64,000 nucleotides of DNA from Fonsecaea monophora (lineage: Eukaryota; Ascomycota; Eurotiomycetes; Chaetothyriales; Herpotrichiellaceae): assembly GCF_001642475.1 (NCBI RefSeq), contig NW_019173985.1:62001-126000 (forward strand), written 5' to 3'. Made by a program: the position numbers and the translations under genes. Below, in pieces: positions 33,219 through 44,572 of this stretch. Every line of letters begins with the position of its first letter. Position 1 is the first letter of the stretch. The notes under the pieces were generated by a model. That model did not search any database. It was not told the DNA's origin and worked only from the letters and a program-made list of their open reading frames with translations.

Positions 33219-34247
33219 TCAGACTTCAGTTGCTGTCTCAAATTCACCCCATTCGTTATCACTGTCCTCAGGGATAGTTTTGAAGTCCTTTGCACGAGAA
33301 ACTTTAGCGGCGGTTTGTGACGACCTCAACTCCTCCTCTACATCACGGAAACCTCTAAGCCACGCCGTGACACCCTCCTGCAAGGCCCTCACATCGGGGG
33401 GCCCGTCGAACCCAAAGTGGCCTCGAGATTCGACTGGTTCCTCCACATAGTAGCGCCCACGAAACCTGCCTCGGCCTCTGGTGACAACTTTCCGGGATTG
33501 AGAGGGTCGGTTTGGTGTTGGGGAACCATTAATCCATCCTTCTAGACCGGACACTGCGCTCGACATAGCTTTCACCGCTGTCTCCTTCTTGGCTGATTCG
33601 GATTGGGCCTCCCTCAGTCTGTTTCGGAGACTGTCATTGTGCTGGGTCAGGTCGCGATTCTGCTTCCTGAGGGTTACTATCTCTTCGGCGAACTCTCGCA
33701 CCCGCCGCTCTTGTTGGATACAGCGCTGCGCGACTGCCTCGAGCTTTTCGACTGTCAGCTGGTGCAAATGTCGTTGTTCCTGCTGTCGCATGCGCATAGA
33801 GTCAACCGTGGAGGTCAGGTGTACGCGAATGAGCTCAAGATCAGCCTCTGTGGCACTCGACGTACCAGGCAGAGGTGACGGTGCGGATTGACTTTGATGT
33901 GTTGTCTCGCAATCGCTCTCTTCGCTGGCCAGCGATTCCTCCTCCAATGCAGCCTCAATCTCGTCCATGGCTTTCTCGATCCTCCGTCTCTTTTGACCTC
34001 GAATCGCTGCATCCTGCTCGCACGCCCAAATTTCAGAAACTAGACCATTGAGGCGGTCAGCAATCGCAGAATCGTCTTCCGTTTCGCCAGGCTGCGAAGA
34101 ACTCGATTCTTTCTCGAGAGGAGCTGGTGATCGGGTCCGCATACTAATGGCGGAATCAGCGAAAAGAGAAGTGTTTGTCCAGGCTGAACCGGGGCGGGTT
34201 GGGGATGGAGTGGCGGCGCCGTCAGGTTGATTGTTGGCCAGGGACAT
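33219..34247 (-). CDS. Coiled-coil protein, function unknown
   Basis: This is a single exon of 342 residues starting at the ATG at 34247 (MSLANNQPDG). The N-terminus is Ser/Pro-rich and disordered (about 1-60). A strongly charged, helical region follows (about 65-110), then a second coiled coil (about 140-240: heptad-like HLHQLTVEKLEAVAQRC, EIVTLRKQNRDLTQHND). An RG-rich patch (TRGRGRFRGRYY) precedes a conserved-looking stretch (GHFGFDGPPDVRALQEGV). The tail is acidic with NEWGEFETA, which resembles the aromatic-G-x-aromatic motifs bound by adaptin ear domains; this is a resemblance only. It is tail-to-tail with the LisH-WD40 gene (243 bases apart). I could not name a family. Confidence 0.8.
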   Translation of the reverse strand: MSLANNQPDGAATPSPTRPGSAWTNTSLFADSAISMRTRSPAPLEKESSSSQPGETEDDSAIADRLNGLVSEIWACEQDAAIRGQKRRRIEKAMDEIEAALEEESLASEESDCETTHQSQSAPSPLPGTSSATEADLELIRVHLTSTVDSMRMRQQEQRHLHQLTVEKLEAVAQRCIQQERRVREFAEEIVTLRKQNRDLTQHNDSLRNRLREAQSESAKKETAVKAMSSAVSGLEGWINGSPTPNRPSQSRKVVTRGRGRFRGRYYVEEPVESRGHFGFDGPPDVRALQEGVTAWLRGFRDVEEELRSSQTAAKVSRAKDFKTIPEDSDNEWGEFETATEV

Positions 34248-34787
34248 AATTGTGCAACTCTTGTGACATGTGCGACACCGAGTACGAGTAAATGATTTCC
34301 TCGAGTGTTGGAAAAGTGAATGAGCGCAGCCTGCCAGCTGGGCAGAATATGGTGTGGGCAATGATGCGAAGAATGCGCATGTGCCGCTGTACAAGTAGTT
34401 GTGGCTGGTGTTTGAGTGGCTGGTCGTTCATAGATTATTGGAGGAACCAGGTGGGGTGTCGATTAATCATTTGCGCCGACGATGTGCCGGACTCCTCCTT
34501 GCACGCTTCGCTCCAAAACTAAAAGACAGCGGTGACTCTCACGCCAGTCCCACGCGTATTCCATGTTCAACTTTGCTTACCGCAAATCCTCCTGTACGGC
34601 CAGAGTAATGAAAATCCTCCTCTCCGAGAGATAGCTTGTCATAAACGGCGAGCCTGAAGAACTAGCGGCTCTGATCCGATATGCCCCGTTGTTCCAGTGA
34701 CAGGCCATAATATCCCCTCTGGTTCCCTCAGTCTGTGGTTTTCCTCCATGGTACTTTCTGCTCTTACAACCCCTTTCATCTCACTTC
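34248..34787. promoter_or_regulatory. Divergent promoter region of coiled-coil gene and anthranilate synthase
   Basis: This is a 540-base region between divergent starts. It contains TGACTC at 34533-34538, the core of the Gcn4/CpcA-type general amino-acid control site (TGACTCA), which would suit a tryptophan gene, but the last base is T and the match is only partial. No gene is seen. Confidence 0.4.
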
Positions 34788-36389
34788 ATGGCTCACATAT
34801 ACCAGGCAAAAGTTCAACCCTCCCTTGAGGAGGTTTCCTCCATTCTCTCCAAGTCCCGATCATCCAAATTCCCTCCGAATCTCGTACCGTTATGCGCTCA
34901 AATCCCCGCCGACCTTTTTACTCCCACACAAGCATATTTAAAAGTATCAGAGGGCTCGAAGCTGTCGTTTCTGTACGAAAGTGCGGCAACTACCGGGACA
35001 ATTGGTCGGTATAGTTTTGTCGGGGCGAATCCCCTCAAAGTCATCAAATCCGGCCCAGGTCATGGACCTGAGGAAGATCCGCTCCCACGGCTCGAACAGG
35101 AACTCTCGCAGTACAGAGTCGCGACCGTGCCCTCCCTACGACTCCCGCCCTTGACCGGAGGGGTCATTGGGTATGTTGGTTATGATTGTGTCCGATACTT
35201 TGAGCCCAAGACGGCCCGTCCGATGAAGGACGTCCTGAAGCTGCCCGAGAGCTTCTTCATGCTCTACGACACAATAGTGGCTTTTGATCACTTCTTCAAC
35301 GTCTGCAAGGTTATCACATACCTGCGGGTACCGTCGTCAGAGTCGACTTCCGACCTGCAGTCAGCGTATGATAAAGCATGCACAACACTATACAGAACGG
35401 TTTCACTCCTGCAGGGAGAACACATTCCTCTGCCCTACCAACCACCCATAGCTCTCAATCAACCTTCTAAATCGAACTTTGGCAAGACAGGATATGAGGC
35501 GCACGTCACCCGGCTTAAGAAGCATGTGACCAAAGGAGACATTATTCAGGCGGTACCTTCGCACCGTATATCACGCCCTACTACGCTCCATCCATTCAAT
35601 ATCTACCGGCATCTACGGACAGTCAACCCCTCACCGTACCTATTCTACATCGATTGCGAGGACTTCAGCATCGTTGGTGCATCGCCAGAGCTACTAGTAA
35701 AAGAAGAGGCTGGCCGTATTATAACCCATCCCATCGCGGGCACGGTCAAGAGAGGTCAAACCCCTGAAGAAGATGAGCAACTGGCCGAGGAACTGCGTAA
35801 CAGCCTCAAAGACCGTGCCGAACATGTGATGCTGGTGGACCTGGCCCGCAACGACATCAACCGAGTCTGTGACCCCTTGTCCACTCGTGTCGACCGACTC
35901 ATGGTGGTGGAGCGGTTCAGCCACGTTCAGCATCTGGTCAGTCAGGTTTCAGGTGTGTTAAGAGAAGGCGAGAACCGCTTCACCGCTTTTCGAAGTATTT
36001 TCCCCGCAGGCACGGTCTCGGGAGCTCCCAAAGTCAAGGCTATGGAACTCATTGCAGAACTAGAACAGGAGAAACGAGGTGTCTATGCTGGTGCGGTAGG
36101 GTATTTCGGCTTCTCCCACGTGTCACTCGACGGATCAAAGATTGAAGATGAAGGGGCAATGGACACTTGCATCGCACTACGCACGATGGTGGTGAAAGAC
36201 GGCGTTGCATATTTGCAGGCTGGCGGAGGAATTGTCTTTGACAGTGTCGAGGAGGATGAGTGGATTGAAACAATGAACAAGCTGGGAGCGAATATTAGGA
36301 CTATTGAGGAAGCAGAAAAAAGATATTTGGAGCTCGAAAAGTTGCGCAATGGAAACGGGGCTGGGCAGGCAAATGGTGTCGCTATCTAG
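34788..36389 (+). CDS. TRP2: Anthranilate synthase component I (TrpE type)
   Basis: This is a single exon of 533 residues. It converts chorismate and glutamine-derived ammonia to anthranilate, the first committed step of tryptophan synthesis, together with the glutamine-amidotransferase subunit encoded elsewhere. The N-terminal domain has GRYSFVGANPL. The chorismate-binding domain has GYVGYDCVRYFEP, SPYLFYIDCEDFSIVGASPE, HPIAGTVKRGQTPEED, LVDLARNDINRVC and PAGTVSGAPKVKAMELI, all family signatures. The position of the LLES feedback motif reads FLYES here, with Tyr at the second Leu. This feedback-site variation is noted but its effect is not predictable. The ATG at 34788 is the first in frame. 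Confidence 0.97.
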   Translation: MAHIYQAKVQPSLEEVSSILSKSRSSKFPPNLVPLCAQIPADLFTPTQAYLKVSEGSKLSFLYESAATTGTIGRYSFVGANPLKVIKSGPGHGPEEDPLPRLEQELSQYRVATVPSLRLPPLTGGVIGYVGYDCVRYFEPKTARPMKDVLKLPESFFMLYDTIVAFDHFFNVCKVITYLRVPSSESTSDLQSAYDKACTTLYRTVSLLQGEHIPLPYQPPIALNQPSKSNFGKTGYEAHVTRLKKHVTKGDIIQAVPSHRISRPTTLHPFNIYRHLRTVNPSPYLFYIDCEDFSIVGASPELLVKEEAGRIITHPIAGTVKRGQTPEEDEQLAEELRNSLKDRAEHVMLVDLARNDINRVCDPLSTRVDRLMVVERFSHVQHLVSQVSGVLREGENRFTAFRSIFPAGTVSGAPKVKAMELIAELEQEKRGVYAGAVGYFGFSHVSLDGSKIEDEGAMDTCIALRTMVVKDGVAYLQAGGGIVFDSVEEDEWIETMNKLGANIRTIEEAEKRYLELEKLRNGNGAGQANGVAI

Positions 36390-36719
36390 ACCAAGTACAT
36401 ATCAAGACTTATACAAGGCAGAATGCCACAGAATCTAAAATAATTCAGTCATTGTCGAATGGCTCGAGGGAGAATCCAGCATAAGGGAAAAAGGGATTGT
36501 GCGTAGCAATATTCGTTCTGAACTAATCCATTTACGGCCTAGCGAGACAAAGCTTGGCGGGAAATCGCACAGAGGAAATTATCCTGCACGGATTGAACTG
36601 AACATTCGTGAAGCGTTTACAGCCTACACTTCTGTCTTTTCTTTGCCAATTCTCAACTGCTGGTACCTGTCAGGGCTCTCCTCAGTCTTGACAGTCCTGA
36701 TCAGCGTGCCGTCGACAAG
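36390..36719. other. Intergenic, eS6 upstream region
   Basis: 330 bases between the anthranilate synthase stop and the eS6 start, holding the eS6 promoter. No gene is seen. Confidence 0.5.
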
Positions 36720-37662
36720 ATGAAGTTGAATATTTCGTACCCGGCCAACGGGTCGCAGAAGTTGATCGAAGTCGAAGATGACCGCAAGCTGCGCGTCTTC
36801 ATGGAGAAGCGCATGGGCAACGAAGTCCCAGGTGACAGTCTAGGAGATGAATGGAAGGGCTACGTATGGTCATCTTGTCATATCTGTTTCCTCGCTATGT
36901 TGCGGATGAAAGAGTTGCTGACGGATATTGTGCGAGACAGATCTTCCGCATCACTGGTGGTAATGACAAGCAAGGCTTTCCCATGAAGCAGGGTGTTGTA
37001 CGTGCTGCCATCCCTTAGCTTGGTGAAAGCGCCAGCGAAAACTCGACGAAGAATCCTCGCTGAGACTTGTTCATAACAGATGCTCCCTACCCGTGTCAAA
37101 CTCCTCCTTTCCGACGGCCACTCCTGCTACCGACCCCGACGAACCGGTGAACGCAAGCGCAAGTCCGTTCGTGGCTGCATTGTCGGGCAAGATCTCGCCG
37201 TCCTCGCTCTATCCATCGTCAAGCAGGGCGATGGAGAGATTCCCGGTCTCACTGATGTGGTCAACCCCAAGCGCCTGGGTCCCAAGCGAGCCACCAAGAT
37301 TCGGAGATTCTTTGGTTTGACCAAGCAAGATGATGTCAGGTATGTGTCTTGATACAAACACCTCACCACTACATCGACATTTGCCAACATGATTCTACAG
37401 AAAATTCGTCATCCGCCGCGAAGTCGTGCCTAAGAAAGAAGGTGCCAAGCCCTACACCAAAGCCCCCAAGATTCAGAGACTTGTCACTCCCCAGCGCATG
37501 CAACACAAGAGACACCGGATCGCACTCAAGAGAAGACGCGCTGAGGCCGCCAAAGACGCTGCGAACGAGTATGCTCAGTTGTTGGCCAAGCGTGTGCATG
37601 AGGAACGTGAGAAGAGGACCGAGTTGAGGAAGAGACGTGCCTCCTCGATGAGGAAGGAGTAG
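36720..37662 (+). CDS. RPS6: 40S ribosomal protein eS6
   Basis: Four exons, 36720-36863, 36941-36997, 37080-37339 and 37401-37662 (introns of 77, 82 and 61 bases), give 240 residues. The sequence starts MKLNISYPANGSQKLIEVED and includes ITGGNDKQGFPMKQGV, CYRPRRTGERKRKSVRGCIV and KAPKIQRLVTPQRMQHKR, all diagnostic of eS6. The C-terminus RKRRASSMRKE keeps the twin serines phosphorylated by S6-kinase-type AGC kinases in fungi and animals. It is a component of the small ribosomal subunit near the mRNA path. Multiple introns in a short ribosomal protein gene are usual in filamentous fungi. Confidence 0.98.
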
Positions 37663-38325
37663 ATGCCCGAATCGATTTTTGCAGGATACCTCTTTCACAA
37701 TAGCTTTACGCATACTACGTCGACCAAGGCATGAAAATCGATGGTTGTCAGCTCAGCCTATTGGAGACAAGGTCTTGTGTGATGGTACTCGGAGGCAAGG
37801 CAAGAAATGCCATCCCTGCGAATGATAGCCTCAGGAGTTGAAGATCAGGGATGGCTTGTGAGACTGTGGAGAGTGTGCACAGCGCAGAATGTGTGGTGTC
37901 GTTTTCAAATACTGATGGGAAACTCGTCTCAAAATCCTGTCTCGCAAGCGGCATGGGAGGGATAGATCAGGGGAAAAAGGGTCAATCTGGCAGAAGAAAA
38001 GACTGAACATGACCTCTTGGTGACACTTCTCACGCCGGTACTACTCTGTGCCCCTTCACTTGCCCTGTCATTTCTTCCCTTTCCATGATATTTGACCTCG
38101 CCGTGCTGCCCCGTATACCTCTTCTTTCTCAAACATCGATCTCTTGTGACTTGACTCAAAACTCGGAACGCCCAGGATTTCCCACGGGTGGAAGACCAGT
38201 AACAGCGCTGCAAATTACCCAACTCCAAGTGCCCCGCCACGCCGCCAACCAGCGGCGCCTGAGTCAGTCTCGCGGGGAATCCCTACCCGGTAAATTTTTC
38301 GAAATCAGCTTAACTTTTAAATCCC
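37663..38325. other. Intergenic, PRPP synthase upstream region
   Basis: 663 bases between eS6 and the PRPP synthase gene. No recognisable gene is present; short frames on both strands look like chance. Confidence 0.5.
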
Positions 38326-38418
38326 ATGCCACCAGACTTGATTGTTCCTCCTGCCCTTGTTACTGCCCTTCAGAATGCTTCGTCGGTAATCGCATCTACT
38401 CAAAACTCCTCCGAAGCC

Positions 38419-39638
38419 ATGGCGTCGAACTCGATCAAGCTCTTGACTGGGAACAGTCACCCGGAGCTGGCGCATGCTGTCGCCAAAAGGTATGCGCTAC
38501 CTACCCTCCATGCGGCCCCTTGGGTGGCATAGTCGGGTCCATTCTCTAGGCGAAGCTGACTCTTTTGTGCTCTCGTGTGTCCCAGACTGGGTATCGAGCT
38601 AGTCAAGATTATGGTGTTGCAATACTCAAACCAAGAGACCAGTGTCACGATCGGCGAGTCGGTCAGAGACGAAGATGGTACGGCATTCATTCCCTTTGCT
38701 GCGGGACAGTTGTTCCTGAATTCGTGCCTTTCTGGGGTCTTCTGTGTGCAGGAGCCTAATTTCATGGCGAAATAGTCTTCATCCTTCAATCGACCCGACC
38801 AAACGACATCAACGACGGCCTGATGGAACTGCTCATCATCTGCAACGCCTGCAAGACCGCCTCCGCCCGCCGTGTCACCGCCATCCTACCGAACTTCCCC
38901 TATGCTAGACAAGATAAAAAGGACAAGTCGCGAGCTCCCATCACGGCAAAACTCATGGCAAACATGCTTCAGACGGCGGGCTGCAACCATGTCATTACCA
39001 TGGACTTGCACGCTTCGCAGATTCAAGGCTTCTTCAACGTGCCCGTGGACAATCTCTACGCAGAGCCTAACAGTGTCAAATGGATTCGGGAAAACCTCAT
39101 GCATGCTAGCGAGACCGGCTTGGAGGTGAACGGACCAAGGCAGGAGTGTGTTATTGTGAGCCCGGATGCTGGGGGAGCCAAGCGAGCCACATCCATGGCC
39201 GACAAACTCGATTTGCCATTTGCTTTGATACACAAAGAACGATCCCGCCCTAACGAAGTCTCGCGGATGACGCTGGTGGGCACGGTGCAAGATAAAGTGG
39301 CCATTGTGGTGGACGACATGGCAGATACCTGTGGCACACTCGCAAAAGCCGCCGATACGCTGATCAAACACGGGGCGAAGGATGTGGTTGCGCTCGTCAC
39401 TCATGGTATCTTGTCAGGGAAAGCCGTCGAGACTCTGCGAAACTCATCGCTGAGCCGCTTGGTCATGACCAATACGGTCCCGGTCAGCGAGGACAAGCTC
39501 GAAGCTCTCAAGGTTCCTGAAGGCCAGAAGGGATGCAGGCTCGAGTTTATTGACATTGCCCCCGTCCTGGCGGAGGCCATCAGGCGGACGCACAATGGCG
39601 AAAGCGTGAGTTATTTGTTCAACAATCCGGTGTCATAG
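38419..39638 (+). CDS. Ribose-phosphate pyrophosphokinase (PRPP synthetase)
   Basis: Three exons, 38419-38489, 38586-38677 and 38776-39638 (introns of 96 and 98 bases), give 341 residues. The protein starts MASNSIKLLTGNSHPELA, matching other fungal PRPP synthetases. Features are KIMVLQYSNQETSVTIGESVRDED, the pyrophosphate/ATP region PNFPYARQDKKDKSRAPITAKL, the metal-binding region DLHASQIQGFFNVPVDNLYAEP and the PRPP loop VAIVVDDMADTCGT. It transfers pyrophosphate from ATP to ribose 5-phosphate, making PRPP for purine, pyrimidine, histidine, tryptophan and NAD synthesis. An in-frame upstream ATG at 38326 would add 31 residues (MPPDLIVPPALV...). I prefer 38419 on conservation, but ribosome scanning could use the first. 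Confidence 0.95.
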
Positions 39639-41343
39639 CCCGGAGACCACGATTCGCACACATGAAACTGCCACCGCAACAGTCGTGGGATGGACGGATG
39701 GAGCATTCCAGGAATATTCACCAGTCGATGTTCCAAGATGTCTGCAAGATTAATGTTGCAGAAGGCGTTAGACATGCCAGGCTGCCAGTTCCTTCAAGAC
39801 GTTGATACCCAGATATACTGCCTGTCTCTGCTAGGTTTGGAAGCCAGTCCCTTCCTTTTCTTTACTATGGATACAGAACTTTCCACACGGTCTCCTGGCC
39901 ACTGAATGGATATTTCTGATCGCCAAGGGTCGATTTGGAGTTGTACCTTTTTGGATAATTTGAGAGGGAATAATCAAGGGTAGTTATTCCTCCTCAGCTT
40001 CGATGTCGTACCCTGGACGCAAACAATGGTTGTTGGCGGGGTTATTTGAAGTTGGTTCAAGCAATGGTCAAGCCACGGCCCATGCACTAGCTACAGCTGG
40101 CTGGATTGTATGTAAAGGCTGTCAGAAACAGCCAGGACAAACTTATGAAGAGACGTCGAATGTGAAGAGAAGCAGGAGTTGGAGGGGCGTTGGAACTATC
40201 GATGCTACTAGTTGACGTAAATGGGGTACGTTGGGGAAGTGGTGCAGACGATTTCGAATGGATCTTTGTCGTTTTCTGCGTTGGAAATGGTCGGAATTTA
40301 AGGAGACTTTGACACACATACATCATCATCATATGAATCGAGCGAGAGGTTGTCACATTGGGTACAAGAAGATGCTCTGTTACTCAGGGATGTGGATGCG
40401 GCATGAGAAATGCTTCAGCTAGCCACAGAAATAAGCGCAATGCCAAGGCCGCTAGTGGCTGGTCCAGAGCTTCGCCTTTATTAAACAGGCGCAGCCAAAC
40501 GCAGCCCAACGTCGTTGACCGTCCATGTTGATCCCTGATTCCTCTATCGTCTCCCAGACGGACTCGGTTACAAGCTTCGCCTAAGCAGGCACAGAGAAAC
40601 GCCACACATGAATATGGACAAGTTCACTTAAGGCTGCACCTCCTCTTCCTACACCATGGTGTCTAGATCCTTTCTGTCTGCAGTTCCCACTGGACGGCAG
40701 GTGAGCGCCGGACTCTGTCCCTGACATGGTTCTCTTCGGCTTCGCCCTCATCCGTATTCTCATGGCTATTGTCCGTCCGTTAGGAAACGTCTTTCCATAT
40801 ACGGGCCCCGATGGATATTTTAAGCGGCCCGAGTTCATGCCAGGAGGGGAACTGGCGCAGACAACGCCGCCTCTTCTGAGCACTAGTGGGATCCCGTTGT
40901 TCGTCCAACTTGGCCTCGACCTGGAAAATCGACCATGGCCTTCCTCTTTGAGACGGGTGAAGTAGCAAGAACTTAGTGTCACAGCTTTGTGCCGGAGGTC
41001 TATATCCCGACGTTCTTCAAGACTTACTTGGCCAGATGCGTCGCAAGACAGCCCCAGAATCACTGATTTGGTGGCAATGACGAACCCATGGATAGGAGAT
41101 TCAGCCCAGCCGGCTGTGAGGCTGAAGCCACCAATGACGATCACTCCTCGTTCAGAAATTGAGATCGACATGGGGTTTTTGAGATGCCCATACGTCTTCC
41201 ATGTCCCTTTTGAGGGTGGTGATGAAGTTGAGCTATAAAATCTAAAGAGGCAGCGCTGTCCATCCTTCTTGTTGTGCATTCCCTTTCGTGAGTACAGCTA
41301 GGTCATTGTCATTCTGATCTTGCCACTATTGTCTCCTTCCAAC
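39639..41343. other. Intergenic; unassigned open frames at 40.6-41.3 kb
   Basis: No gene can be supported. Between 40581 and 41279 both strands are open over long stretches: minus strand 232 codons, plus strand 79 codons (40726-40965) then 83 codons (40987-41238). None resembles a known family, and the two plus-strand frames cannot be joined by an intron of normal size. Confidence 0.4.
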
Positions 41344-42440
41344 ATGAAGTCCTTCTTTCTACTACTTTCCTATTTGGTTGCGACCGCCGCAGCGTCTGGC
41401 TCGGTCTGCTCTAGTGGAGTTTACGCATTGCTCGCACCTCTTCGCGGATATGCTCCCGCTCAGTCCTATTGCACCAGTCATTACCCACCGTCGACGGTAG
41501 TCACGACTGTGACACTGGTCAGCTCAGCTCCGGTCAAGGCCAAGCGACACTTCCAGACAACGACGACAACGAAAACGACCATAAAGGCTCCATCGACAAC
41601 AACGGTGAAACCTCCATCTACCTCGACCACCAAGCCTCCTTCTACTACTACTACGACGACAAGGTCAACGTCAACATCCGTTGATCCCAAAGCTGCACTC
41701 TTCTCGACCTTGTTGTCCGAGGCGTCTGCCATAGTCTCGACCCTCTGCTCGTGTATCGAGAGCATTCCTACTAGCACGGTATAGTGGACTTGACTGTGAT
41801 ATAAGTGTCTGATTGATGACGTTTGTCTTTAGAAAACGATCACACCATCTACCACCACCACCACCACCACCACCACCACAAGCACCATTCCGACCACTAC
41901 CCCAAGTACTACCACCACAACAACCACTACGACGACAACAACGGTAAGTGCTGGCTGGACCTATCAATGAGAATGCACGCTGACTTTATCAGACGACCAC
42001 AACGACAAGCGCTGCGCCATCCCCTGTCTGCTCAGAGTAAGTATACTTCTTCCGCTCTGCCCACTCCGAGGCGGCGGGTCTTGCGCAGCATTCAAATGAC
42101 TCTCTGTAGAAATCTCGAAGCCTGCACCAGCAGTTCCGACTGTATCAGCCTCGATGTCACGACAGATTGCACCTGCTATTCTCGCATCTCCGGCTGTGGA
42201 ACTGACGGCGATGGCGTCTGTCTACCAACAAATCAATTCAGCAACCCCACGCCCTGCACCGACGATTCCCAATGCCCGTTTCTGTCTTACTGTGTAGCCA
42301 CCGACGGTGGCTCTTTCTGCTACAGCCAATTCCCGGCATGCGCGGGGGAGGCTGTTACCAAACGTCTGTTCCGTAGGGACCAGGATAATATGAGCAAGGC
42401 GAAGAAGATACGAAGGAGGGATCAGGGCATGCTGGTCTAA
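41344..42440 (+). CDS. Secreted threonine-rich, cysteine-rich protein
   Basis: Four exons, 41344-41778, 41833-41943, 41993-42036 and 42110-42440 (introns of 54, 49 and 73 bases), give 306 residues. A signal peptide lies at about 1-18 (FFLLLSYLVATAAASG). A short globular start with four Cys (about 20-60) leads into a mucin-like Thr/Pro/Ser region (about 80-200, with TTT and PST runs), expected to be O-mannosylated. The Cys-rich tail (about 205-280: ACTSSSDCISLDVTTDCTCYS, CTDDSQCPFLSYC) has paired Cys spacing. Dibasic sites AKRHF and TKRLFRRD could be Kex2 sites. Likely wall-associated or secreted; I know no named family. Exon 2 includes a (CAC)n tract, so length variation is likely. Confidence 0.78.
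41851..41880. repeat. (ACC)n trinucleotide tract in coding exon
   Basis: About ten ACC units in frame encode polythreonine in exon 2 of the secreted Thr-rich protein. Confidence 0.9.
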
Positions 42441-42845
42441 AGGAGATTTTGGAAGAATATCTGTTGGCAGTCGAGATATAGTTTGCTATAACTCTGTGAA
42501 TGGAGGATAGCTGTATGGGGATGGTGGAGTCACCCAAGCCTTCTAACCTGGTCGAGTCTTTTTATCAACAAACATAATAATAATGCCTACTTTTATACAA
42601 AACCCCCCAAGACTCACTAGGCTCGCCCCGCCCCAACGTCGGAAAAATACCGAGGAATCTGTTCCAACCCTTTGGATCCCTTTGGGCCCCCTTTCTATCT
42701 TGCTAATCAGATCTCACCTCTGGTGCCTCCATCTTCCCTGGGTTCCCGAAACTCCCTGGGCTCCGCATATAGGGCTGCTTTTCGGGGTAGAGTGAGTGAC
42801 TGGCTGACCCAAACCCTCCCCTGAACAGGCTGAGGCTGGCCCGTC
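42441..42845. other. Intergenic, upstream of the TF-domain gene
   Basis: About 405 bases, C-rich on the plus strand near 42600-42780. It contains the promoter of the TF-domain gene; no gene is seen. Confidence 0.5.
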
Positions 42846-44572
42846 ATGTTCATCACCTACAATGACCTGGACGACATGCGCGATGCCCGCAAACGCTCGC
42901 AGATCAACGCTTTCGTCAATCGCGGTCGTAGAGTCAACAGGGCCAAACCCTCGACGCCTCGATCATCACACCCGCCGACAGCAGCACAATGGCACGCGCG
43001 CCATCCTATTCGAACTTCTACGCCCGTCACGGTCGACTCGGAATTGTTGGCCCAGGTCGAGAATATCGGGGATGGTCGAGATGGTCAGCAAGTTACCGAC
43101 GACATCATCTACGCGTTACTGAGAAGGCGACGTCTTCCCAAGTTGCCCGTTCAATATGCCTTGGGTGGCCATCGCAGGGATCCATTTGCGTCCTTTCCCA
43201 TACCTCAGACCGGACAGATCGAATGGGCGGCCGATTTCTGTGAGTGCAACGCGGTCTGAAACATCTCTTGGTTAGAGATCAGAGCTGACGAGTCTCCAAC
43301 CAGTCCTCCAAGACTACGCCGCCATGAATGCATCGCTATACGCCGATGATTCGGGCAAAAACTGGCTGACTGGCACACTCTTCCCCCTGGCGCTGCAATC
43401 CGACATGCTCTTCGAGGCACTCATCCTTTCCATGGCTCGATATACCAACCCTGCTGGACCCAACGCCCTCGTTCCAGGTGGTGTGCACTTTGCACATCTC
43501 CGTTCCAGCGTGCTGGGGAAACTCCATCGGACGCTTTCCCAGTCCAAAGAGATCTCGACCTCGGACACCACCATCCACACCGTGATATGTTTGATAGCTG
43601 CCGATGTCTGTTTGACCCTTTGTCCTTGCTCGGGAGAGACTGATACTGACTCCTCGGTAGTTCTTCGCCGGTCACGACGACCACGCATCAACCCACCTCA
43701 AAGGCCTCCACACGCTGGTTTCGCTCCGTGGCGGACTGGAGCATGGCAACTTTGACCGCCAGACGAAATACAACCTGGCAGGGTATGTTCTATGCCGCCC
43801 CTCTCGCCCTGTCTTTGGAGATGCTAATTGCAAAACTCCCTCTAGCACCGAAGCATTGTATTCATTTGCGCTGCAACGTATGCAGGCGGCGTCGGCCGAG
43901 GCCGTCAAGCCCGAATCCGAACTGACCTACCCCAAGCATCCGTTCTCGCCGGAACTGTGCACAGAGATCGCGACCCTACCCCATGGACTCAGCGACATTG
44001 CCCTTGAGGGGAGGATTTCCACGCAGATCATCGAACTGCTGTGCCGGCTCGCCCACATGGCCCAGGAGACCCCTCTAACCAAACGCGCCACGACGGAGGA
44101 AATCTACCACGTGTCGGTCGACCTCATGACGCTGATCACGCGGACGACCGTCTCGCCGCTGGAACGGAGCATCTGCGTCTTCTGCTGGCTGTTCGTGCTG
44201 CGGGAGCAGCCGGACCGCAACGAGAGCCAGAAACTCTACGGCCAGTTCCTGGTCAACCTGCGGCGGCGGATCAAGAAGACGGCCGACTCGTTCATGACGC
44301 TCGACGGCGCGAAGCCCGACTACGCCATGTGGGGGGTCGCCATCCTGGTCGTCGAGAAGAGCACCGAGCGCATCGGCCTGACCGCCGACGAACAGGCCGA
44401 GGTTTTTGAGGAGCTCCTCCGCCGACATCCCCCGGCCAGGCGTTGGAAGGACACGGTCAAGAGCCTCAAGAGGTTCTTCTTCCTCGACGCGTGGGTCGAC
44501 GAATACCGTGTCTGGTGGGACAAGGAGATTGAGAGGCATCGAAGACGACCGAGAGAGGAAGGACAGAGCTGA
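42846..44572 (+). CDS. Fungal-specific transcription-factor-domain protein without zinc cluster
   Basis: Four exons, 42846-43239, 43304-43605, 43661-43782 and 43846-44572 (introns of 64, 55 and 63 bases), give 514 residues. The N-terminus (MFITYNDLDDMRDARKRSQINAFVN) is basic but has none of the six cysteines of a Zn2Cys6 cluster. It is followed by a helical region like the middle homology/PF11951-type fungal TF domain (DYAAMNASLYADD, LSMARYTNP, HLKGLHTLVSLRGGLEH). The last exon is a long helical part rich in Arg/Glu ending DAWVDEYRVWWDKEIERHRR. Proteins with this N-terminal pattern and no zinc cluster are widespread in filamentous fungi; targets are unknown. Convergent with the MDR oxidoreductase gene. 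Confidence 0.8.
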
